Below, piece by piece: positions 58,386 through 64,000 of a stretch of 64,000 nt of DNA. Source of the DNA: Amycolatopsis benzoatilytica AK 16/65 (GTDB taxonomy: Bacteria > Actinomycetota > Actinomycetes > Mycobacteriales > Pseudonocardiaceae). Position 1 is the stretch's first letter; every line of letters begins with the position of its first letter. The DNA lies in NCBI RefSeq assembly GCF_000383915.1, contig NZ_KB912942.1, positions 6,706,413-6,770,412 of the forward strand. Direction: 5' to 3'. The notes under the pieces are model-generated. The model did not search any database, was not told the DNA's origin, and saw only the letters and a program-made list of their open reading frames with translations. Made by a program: the position numbers and the translations under genes.

Positions 58386-60296
58386 TCAGAGCTCGTACAG
58401 CCGCTTCCAGTTCTCCCGCGAGGTGAGCTCCGGCATCGCGCGCTTGTACTGCTCCTGCACGGCCGCGCCTTCCTTGCGCAGCCGGTTGATCACCTTCGCA
58501 CCGCGCTTGGCCAGGTCGAACATCTTGACCTTGTCGTAGGTGCGGACGCGCACGCCTTCCTGCGACGCGTCGGTGACCACGGCGGTGTCGAACAGCGCGA
58601 TGTGCCACCAGTGCGCCTCGTCGATCGGCACCGCGCCGAGGCCGAACCGGCTGCGGCCGAGCACCCGGTCCAGGACGCGCTTGATCAGCACCAGCCGCTG
58701 CATGCTGGGCCGCGGCGCGCTGTTGATGATGCCGATGTCGTTGGACGCGATGCCCGGCACGTCGGTGGCCTTGTGCCGCTTGGTCTCCGGGTACGCGTCG
58801 CGGATCCGGCGGATCTCCTTCATCGCCTCGACGCCGCCGTCACGCAGGATCTCCGGGCCCTCGAGGAAGTCCTCGACGGCCTTGATCAGCGTGGCGGACA
58901 GGCCGTACTGCATGCCGAGCAGGTAGCGCACCAGCTGAGCCAGCAGCACCCGCGACAGCAGGTTCAGGTTGAACGGCGAGTGCAGCGCGGCGGTGATGAT
59001 CGAGTTGCGCAGGTTGAAGTACCGGTGCCACTCGTCCCAGTCCTTCCAGTGGAAGTCCGCGTGCCACACGCCGGCCCCCGGCAGGGTCACCGTCGGGAAG
59101 CCGTACTCGCGGGCGCGGTAGGAGTACTCCGCGTCGTCCCACTGGAAGAAGAACGGCAGCGGGTAGCCGATGGCCTTGACCACCTCGGCCGGGATCAGGC
59201 AGGACCACCAGCCGTTGTAGCCGGCGTCGAGGCGGCGCTCCTGGCGGTTCGGGGCCCCGGTCTCCTCGTCGACGCCGAGCAGGTCGGCGGTGGAGAGCGA
59301 GTGCTGCACCGGCTGGCCCGGCTCCAGCGTGTTCAGCCGGGCGTACTCAGCGCCGACGTGCAGCTGGTTCGGGTGCAGCAGGTTCAGCATCTGGCCGCCG
59401 ACGATGATCGGGTTGGCGGCGCGGTTGGAGAACGCGGTCATCCGCACGACGAGGTCCGGCTCGAGCAGCACGTCGTCGTCCATGAACAGCACGTTCGCGT
59501 GCTCGGCGGCGGACTGGCCGGCCACCTCGTACAGGCCGCGGGTGAAGCCGCCGGCACCGCCGAGATTGCCCTGCTTGATGTAGTGCAGCTTGTCGCCGAG
59601 GTCCTTCGCGACCTGCTCGAAGCCGTCGCGGGTCTCGACCCGGTCGGTGCCCTGGTCGGCAACGTAGATGGCGTGCAGGGTGTCCAGCGAGGACACGTCC
59701 GCGGCCAGCGCCTGGAGGTTCTTCAGGCAGTCGTCGGCGCGGTTCATCGTGCAGATGGTGACCGCGGTCGGGCGGATCTGCTCCGGTGCCTCGACGGTCC
59801 AGCGGACCTGCTCGGCGCGCAGCGTCTGGCCGCCTTCGGTCTCCAGGTCGAGCCACAGCGCGCCGCCGTCGTGGAACTTGTCCAGCTTGGCGCTCAGCAC
59901 GACCTTCGTGCCCTTCGCGCCGGACACCTGCTTGGCGTCCGCCACGCGCGCGTCGCCGAGCAGGTCGGACGCGCCCATCGAGAGCAGGCCGTCGCCGGTC
60001 ACGACCGCTTCGACCTGCACCTCGGTCGCGGTGGTCCAGCGCTGCCAGTAGCTGGCCGGGAAACGGCCGAAGTAGGTGTTTCCGGTCACCTTCGCCGACG
60101 GCTCCAGCGAGATGCTGCCGCGCTCGCGCAGCGCGTTGCCGTGCACGACCTCGGCGTACAGGTCCTTGCTGACGATCGGAGCCGGCCCGGAGTACAGCCC
60201 GCGCTGGGCGGTGAGCCTGCCCTCCGGGGCGTGGTCGGCGAACCGGGTCTCGCCTGCGGGGGCCGCCTCGGCGACCGGGGCTGCTTTACCGGGCAT
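58386..60296 (-). CDS. glfT2: Galactofuranosyltransferase GlfT2
   Basis: A 636-residue bifunctional GT2 that builds the galactan chain by alternating beta-1,5 and beta-1,6 links. Length equals mycobacterial GlfT2 (about 637). N-terminal beta-barrel region (NTYFGRFPASYWQRWT), GT-A core with TAVTICTMNRADDCLKNL, KQGNLGGAGGFTRGL, LFMDDDVLLEPD (DDD motif) and FFFQWDDAEYSYRAREYGF with the catalytic Asp pair; WHADFHWKDWDEWHRYFNLRN has the metal-binding His. C-terminal helices follow. The GtrA gene starts upstream, its stop 5 bp before the glfT2 ATG. Confidence 0.94.
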   Translation of the reverse strand: MPGKAAPVAEAAPAGETRFADHAPEGRLTAQRGLYSGPAPIVSKDLYAEVVHGNALRERGSISLEPSAKVTGNTYFGRFPASYWQRWTTATEVQVEAVVTGDGLLSMGASDLLGDARVADAKQVSGAKGTKVVLSAKLDKFHDGGALWLDLETEGGQTLRAEQVRWTVEAPEQIRPTAVTICTMNRADDCLKNLQALAADVSSLDTLHAIYVADQGTDRVETRDGFEQVAKDLGDKLHYIKQGNLGGAGGFTRGLYEVAGQSAAEHANVLFMDDDVLLEPDLVVRMTAFSNRAANPIIVGGQMLNLLHPNQLHVGAEYARLNTLEPGQPVQHSLSTADLLGVDEETGAPNRQERRLDAGYNGWWSCLIPAEVVKAIGYPLPFFFQWDDAEYSYRAREYGFPTVTLPGAGVWHADFHWKDWDEWHRYFNLRNSIITAALHSPFNLNLLSRVLLAQLVRYLLGMQYGLSATLIKAVEDFLEGPEILRDGGVEAMKEIRRIRDAYPETKRHKATDVPGIASNDIGIINSAPRPSMQRLVLIKRVLDRVLGRSRFGLGAVPIDEAHWWHIALFDTAVVTDASQEGVRVRTYDKVKMFDLAKRGAKVINRLRKEGAAVQEQYKRAMPELTSRENWKRLYEL

Positions 60297-60301
60297 CGAA
60301 C

Positions 60302-60769
60302 TCAGTTCTCCTTTACCGGTCGCACACGGAACACGACCCACTTGAGCATCACGAAATTGATCACGGTCGCCGTGGCCTGGGACACCACCCAGGCGAGGGT
60401 GGCCTGCCACCCCGACTCCGGCAGCACGCGCAGCATCACCTGATTGACGCCGACGGCGACGAAGAAGGTGACGGCGTACAGCAGAACGAAGCTGCCGACC
60501 TGGGCGTTCCCCTCGCGCTTCCCCGCGGCGAAGGTGAATCGCCGGTTGAGGAAGAACGCGGTGGTCGTGCCCACGATGAAGCTGATCGCACGGGCGAGGT
60601 CCACCCACGGGGCGGCGTCCATGCCGACCGCTCGCAGCAGCGAGTACGTGCCCAGGTCGAGCAGCGCGCAGAACCCGCCGATCACGCCGAACCGGACCAG
60701 CTGGCCCAGCAGCCCGGGACCCGCGGTCCCCGGCTGCGTTTGGTCACTCTGCGGTTCTGTAGCCACCAC
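60302..60769 (-). CDS. GtrA-family membrane protein
   Basis: A 155-residue protein with four membrane helices (LVRFGVIGGFCALLDLGTYSLL, ARAISFIVGTTTAFFLNRRFTF, FVLLYAVTFFVAVGVN, AWVVSQATATVINFVMLKWVVF). FxxxRRFTF and NFxxxKxxVF are GtrA signatures. The mycobacterial counterpart Rv3789 lies next to dprE1 and has been linked to decaprenyl-phosphoryl-arabinose flipping or AftA recruitment. Probably cotranscribed with glfT2; divergent from dprE1. Confidence 0.88.
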   Translation of the reverse strand: MVATEPQSDQTQPGTAGPGLLGQLVRFGVIGGFCALLDLGTYSLLRAVGMDAAPWVDLARAISFIVGTTTAFFLNRRFTFAAGKREGNAQVGSFVLLYAVTFFVAVGVNQVMLRVLPESGWQATLAWVVSQATATVINFVMLKWVVFRVRPVKEN

Positions 60770-60831
60770 TTGGAATACCTTCTCGGCCTATTGCGTCAGT
60801 GTCCGTATTACCCACTTCGACGCTCGGACGC

Positions 60832-60859
60832 TTGTGCCTTGATGCGCAAAGTGTAGAAG
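60832..60859 (+). promoter_or_regulatory. Candidate dprE1-dprE2 promoter
   Basis: TTGTGC at 60832-60837 and TAGAAG at 60854-60859 with 16 bases between, in the 144-bp gap between divergent GtrA and dprE1 genes. The match is loose. Confidence 0.35.
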
Positions 60860-60913
60860 CGGGCACTTCAGGGTCACGTTCCGGGCGGTGTTCGGCGTGG
60901 CTACCCTGGTCGA

Positions 60914-62287
60914 GTGACCCACGCACCCGAGACACAGCGCCGCACGCTCACCGGCTGGGGCCGCACCGCCGGGACCGTCGCCGACGTGCTGAGCACGCGC
61001 GATGTCGAGGCGATCGCCCGCGCCGTCGCTTCCGCAGGCCCGCGCGGGGTCATCGCACGCGGGCTCGGCCGGTCCTACGGGGACCCGGCGCAGAACGCGG
61101 GCGGACTGGTCGTCGACATGACCGTGCTCGACCGGATCCACTCGATCGACCCGGACTCCGGTCTGATCGACCTCGACGCCGGAGTGAGCCTCGACAAGCT
61201 GATGCGCGAGGCGCTGCCCTACGGCCTGTGGGTCCCGGTGCTGCCGGGCACCCGCCAGGTGACCATCGGCGGCGCGATCGCCAACGACATCCACGGCAAG
61301 AACCACCACTCGGCGGGCAGCTTCGGCAACCACGTGGTGTCGATGGATCTGCTGACCGCCGACGGATCCGTGCACACGCTCACCCCGGACGGCCCGGAAT
61401 CGGAGCTGTTCTGGGCGACAGTCGCCGGAATCGGACTGACCGGCATCATCGTCCGCGCGACGATCCGGATGAAGAAGACCGAGACGGCGTACTTCTACGT
61501 GGACGCCGACCGCACGTCGAACCTCGACGAGACGCTCGGGCTCTTCACCGACGGCTCGGACCTGAACTACGACTACTCGATGTCGGTGCCGGACCTGATC
61601 TCGTCCGACAGCCGGCTCGGCCGCGCCACCTTCTCCCGCGGCTCGCTCGCCACCATCGACCAGCTGCCGCCGAAGCTGCGGAGCAACCCGCTGAAGTTCG
61701 ACGCGCCGCAGTTGCTGACGCTGCCGGACGTGTTCCCCAACGGGCTCGGCAACAAGCTGACCTTCGGACTCATCAATGAGCTGTGGCAGAAGACGGTTCC
61801 CAAGAACGGCGCGCGCGGCAAGATCCAGAACCTCACGCAGTTCTATCACCCGCTGGACATGCTGAGCGAGTGGAACCGCGCGTACGGCAGCAAGGGCTTC
61901 CTGCAGTACCAGTTCTCGGTGCCGTTCGGCGCGGAGGACAAGCTCAAGGAGATCTGCCGGGTGATCTCGCGGTCCGGGCACTACTCGTTCCTGAACGTGT
62001 TCAAGCGGATGGGCGACGCGAACCCGGCCCCGATGTCGTGGCCGTCGCCGGGCTGGATGCTGTCGGTCGACTTCCCGATCAAGAACGGGCTGAGCCGGTT
62101 CTGCGCGCAGATGGACGAGATGGTCCTCGCTTCGAACGGCAGGCTCTACACCGCGAAGGACTCCCGGACCTCGGCGGAGACGTTCGCGAAGATGTACCCG
62201 CGGCTGGAGGAGTGGCGCAAGGTGCGCTCCTCCGTCGACCCCGAAGGCGTTTTCGCCTCTGACATGAGCCGGAGGCTCGCACTGTGA
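60914..62287 (+). CDS. dprE1: Decaprenylphosphoryl-beta-D-ribose 2-oxidase DprE1, with Ser at the benzothiazinone-target position
   Basis: A 457-residue FAD enzyme of the VAO type that oxidises decaprenylphosphoryl ribose on the way to arabinose for the wall. FAD region: [49 protein letters not shown]. Near the C-terminus, [17 protein letters not shown] aligns with the mycobacterial GWNICVDFPIK; Ser384 (codon 62063-62065) takes the place of the Cys that covalently binds benzothiazinones. YTAKDSRT keeps the catalytic Lys. GTG start; stop overlaps dprE2 (GTGA). Confidence 0.95.
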   Translation: MTHAPETQRRTLTGWGRTAGTVADVLSTRDVEAIARAVASAGPRGVIARGLGRSYGDPAQNAGGLVVDMTVLDRIHSIDPDSGLIDLDAGVSLDKLMREALPYGLWVPVLPGTRQVTIGGAIANDIHGKNHHSAGSFGNHVVSMDLLTADGSVHTLTPDGPESELFWATVAGIGLTGIIVRATIRMKKTETAYFYVDADRTSNLDETLGLFTDGSDLNYDYSMSVPDLISSDSRLGRATFSRGSLATIDQLPPKLRSNPLKFDAPQLLTLPDVFPNGLGNKLTFGLINELWQKTVPKNGARGKIQNLTQFYHPLDMLSEWNRAYGSKGFLQYQFSVPFGAEDKLKEICRVISRSGHYSFLNVFKRMGDANPAPMSWPSPGWMLSVDFPIKNGLSRFCAQMDEMVLASNGRLYTAKDSRTSAETFAKMYPRLEEWRKVRSSVDPEGVFASDMSRRLAL

Positions 62288-63039
62288 TCGACGCGGTCGG
62301 TAACCCCCAGTCCCTGCTGCTGCTCGGCGGCACGTCCGACATCGCGCTGGCGATCGCGGAGAAGTACCTCGAGGAGAAGCCGCTGCGGGTCGTGCTCGCC
62401 GCCCGTCCGTCGGCGCGGCTGGAGGACGCCGCGCAGCAACTGAAAGACCTCGGTGCCGAGGTGTCCACGGTGGCGTTCGACGCCCTGGACACCGCGTCCC
62501 ACCCGAAGGTGCTGGACCAGGCGTTCGCCGGCGGCGACATCGACGTGGCGGTGGTCGCGTTCGGTCTGCTCGGCGATGCCGAAGAGATGTGGCAGGACCA
62601 CGCCAAGGCGGTCGAGCTGGCGACGGTGAACTACACGGCGGCGGTCTCGGTCGGCGTGGCGCTGTCGGAGAAGCTGAAGGCGCAGGGGCACGGCAAGGTC
62701 ATCGCGCTGTCGTCGGTGGCGGGCGAGCGCGTCCGCCGGTCGAACTTCGTCTACGGCTCGACCAAGGCCGGCTTCGACGGCTTCTACCTCGGCCTCGGCG
62801 AGGCCCTGGCGCCGCACGGCGTGCAGGTGACCGTCGTCCGGTCCGGCCAGGTCACCACGAAGATGACCGCCGGGATGAAGGACGCGCCGCTGACCCGGAC
62901 CGCCGAGCAGGTGGCCGAAGTCGCGGTGGACGCCTGCCGCAAGGGCAAGGAGCTGGTCTGGTCGCCGTCGGAGTTCCGGCTGGTGATGTCGATCCTGCGG
63001 CACGTGCCGCGCAAGATCTTCCGCAAGCTGCCGGTCTGA
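62284..63039 (+). CDS. dprE2: Decaprenylphosphoryl-2-keto-beta-D-erythro-pentose reductase DprE2
   Basis: A 251-residue SDR that reduces the DprE1 keto product to decaprenylphosphoryl arabinose. The cofactor motif is [18 protein letters not shown] at residues 12-29; the active site is [25 protein letters not shown] with Ser, Tyr and Lys. C-terminal [28 protein letters not shown] is typical of DprE2. GTG start overlaps the dprE1 stop by 4 bp, so the two are translated together and form the epimerase pair. Confidence 0.95.
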   Translation: MIDAVGNPQSLLLLGGTSDIALAIAEKYLEEKPLRVVLAARPSARLEDAAQQLKDLGAEVSTVAFDALDTASHPKVLDQAFAGGDIDVAVVAFGLLGDAEEMWQDHAKAVELATVNYTAAVSVGVALSEKLKAQGHGKVIALSSVAGERVRRSNFVYGSTKAGFDGFYLGLGEALAPHGVQVTVVRSGQVTTKMTAGMKDAPLTRTAEQVAEVAVDACRKGKELVWSPSEFRLVMSILRHVPRKIFRKLPV

Positions 63040-63124
63040 TCCCCCGCGCATCCACCGGTCGGTGGATGCCGGCCTGACCGGCTCGACGATGCCCCCGGAC
63101 GCCCGGCGCGCCGAAACTCGGGGC

Positions 63125-63769
63125 ATGGCGAACGAGTTCCGCTCCGCACTGGCCACGCTGATCGTCGACTTGGCCACTCCGGTCGGCGGCTACTACCTGC
63201 TGCGGGCGTTCGACGCATCGCCGGTGTGGGCGCTGCTGCTGAGCGGCCTGCCGCCGGCCGTGCGCGTGCTGTACGGCCTGATCGCGCACCGCCGGGTGGA
63301 CGGAATCGGCCTGCTGGTCGTCGCGTTCCTCGCGGTGGGCTTGGCCACCACGCTGCTCACCGGCGATGCCCGCCTGATGCTCGTCCGCGGCGCGTGGTTC
63401 AGCACTCTGGCCGGGGGCTGGCTGCTGGCGAGCATGGCCATCGGCAAGTACCCGATCACTTACCAAGCGGCCCGGACCCTGCTGCCCGGCCGCGGTTCGA
63501 GGCTGGACGCAGCCTGGGACGCGCACCCGTCGTTCCGGCGGGCGTGGCGGACGTTGACGGTGGCGTGGGGCGTCGGCAGTTTGGTCCACAGTGGACTCAG
63601 CGTGGCGATGGCCTACACCTTGCCGGTGGACGAGGTGCCCGGACTGGACGCCGGGTTGTCGGTCGGGTTTTTCCTGCTGCTGCAGGTGATCACCCAGGTG
63701 CTGCTGATCCGGGAGGGCACCCTGCGGCAGGTCGTCCGGCCAGCAGCGGCCGCCGCCGGTGGTCGGTGA
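63125..63769 (+). CDS. VC0807-like membrane protein
   Basis: A 214-residue protein with about six hydrophobic helices: TLIVDLATPVGGYYLLRAF, WALLLSGLPPAVRVLYGLI, GIGLLVVAFLAVGLATTLL, AWFSTLAGGWLLASMAIGKYPITYQ and two at the C-terminus. The pattern DLATPVGxYY and LLSGLPPxVR is found in VC0807-family proteins of unknown function. Start at 63125 (MANEFRS) chosen over 63089. It follows dprE2 by 85 bp; a link to the wall pathway is not shown. Confidence 0.75.
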   Translation: MANEFRSALATLIVDLATPVGGYYLLRAFDASPVWALLLSGLPPAVRVLYGLIAHRRVDGIGLLVVAFLAVGLATTLLTGDARLMLVRGAWFSTLAGGWLLASMAIGKYPITYQAARTLLPGRGSRLDAAWDAHPSFRRAWRTLTVAWGVGSLVHSGLSVAMAYTLPVDEVPGLDAGLSVGFFLLLQVITQVLLIREGTLRQVVRPAAAAAGGR

Positions 63770-63779
63770 AGGGCCCCAT
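63762..63779. repeat. Interspersed palindromic repeat, copy 5 (half-unit)
   Basis: gtcggtgaagggccccat matches one arm of the ggcccc subtype, overlapping the last codons of the membrane protein gene. The opposing arm is not seen. It lies again between convergent genes. Confidence 0.55.
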
Positions 63780-63817
63780 CTCCACCCGACGGTTCGGCGC
63801 GGGTGCACAGCGGACCG

Positions 63818-63946
63818 CTATTCGTCCCCGCGCGGCGGCCGCAGCTCGTCGGCCAGCTCCTCCTGATTGAGCCCCGCCCGGTTCCGGAACTCGCGCACCC
63901 GCTCGCCCACGACGCGCGCGGCGGCGGAGATCGGCGTCTTGACCAT
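63818..63946 (-). pseudogene. Truncated XRE-type helix-turn-helix fragment
   Basis: A 42-residue frame. VGERVREFRNRAGLNQEELAD is the first half of an XRE helix-turn-helix (helix 1, turn, start of helix 2), then it runs into LRPPRGDE and stops. The recognition helix and the rest of a regulator are missing. ATG at 63946 has no clear ribosome site. It is probably a remnant left by a deletion; a small functional peptide is less likely. Confidence 0.5.
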
Positions 63947-64000
63947 GGCCGCTTAAGCACACACGACTAGGGCATTTGATATCAATGCACAGATGTCTAT
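63947..64000. other. AT-rich window edge
   Basis: The last 54 bases are strongly AT-rich for this genome (gggcatttgatatcaatgca, with the dyad ttgatatcaa). They look like a promoter/operator region belonging to a gene beyond the right edge. Confidence 0.4.

Noticed and set aside
57009..60443. An 1,144-codon plus-strand open frame
   Set aside because: It lies opposite the EspG, small-gene and glfT2 frames, which carry clear domains; its own translation is low-complexity Arg/Val/Gly without motifs.
1..64000. CRISPR array
   Set aside because: No set of short direct repeats with regular spacers and no cas genes were found.

Overview
The window is high-GC actinobacterial DNA from a mycolic-acid or arabinogalactan-type genus of the Pseudonocardiaceae; it looks most like Amycolatopsis. 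The evidence is the decaprenyl-phosphoryl-arabinose and galactan genes (dprE1, dprE2, glfT1, glfT2), a GQYL-ended proteasome activator (Bpa), an SsgA-like division regulator, two sets of ESX/type VII secretion substrates with EspG chaperones, and frequent GTG starts with 4-bp ATGA/GTGA gene overlaps. This is a chromosomal stretch: no integrase, transposase, phage gene or CRISPR array is visible.

Layout. 1-12.8 kb is mixed housekeeping and metabolism: a truncated secreted subtilisin, hydrolases, an HNH nuclease, a Sel1-repeat protein, polyphosphate kinase 2, tRNA-Arg and tRNA-Ser, an MprF-like membrane protein, acetoacetyl-CoA synthetase, HisC and a TSUP transporter. 13.1-16.2 kb is a first type VII substrate module (YxxxE small partner, DUF3558 lipoprotein, WxG/PPE-like protein with a Gly-rich tail, EspG). 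16.3-26.8 kb holds regulators (two GntR, an Lrp, an SsgA-like protein), a membrane guanylate/adenylate cyclase, a FabH-like synthase, a macrodomain protein and a decayed P-loop kinase. 26.8-33.5 kb has a glutamic protease, an NMT1/SsuABC-like ABC importer and, divergent from it, a CitA/DcuS-type two-component pair. 33.6-41.5 kb has oxidoreductases, secreted proteases and tRNA-Ser(UGA).

41.5-63 kb is a cell-envelope region matching in gene content the mycobacterial Rv3777-Rv3791 stretch: quinone oxidoreductase, aminotransferase-V-like protein, Bpa, Wzm/Wzt galactan exporter, GlfT1, GlfT2, a GtrA protein, DprE1 and DprE2. Two blocks interrupt it. At 45.7-52.5 kb lies a complete set of pseudaminic-acid-type nonulosonic acid genes (pseB, C, F, G, H, I homologues) with a sialyltransferase-like protein and a small coiled-coil protein. 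At 55.4-57.8 kb lies a second type VII substrate module. The genes therefore suggest a cell wall with arabinogalactan plus a nonulosonic-acid-decorated glycan or protein.

Notable details: DprE1 carries Ser in place of the benzothiazinone-target Cys; both PPE-like proteins end in the same PPVIGE tail; five copies of a related palindromic repeat all sit between convergent genes; and the aminotransferase-V-like protein lacks the PLP lysine. All calls come from reading the sequence; no database search was run.
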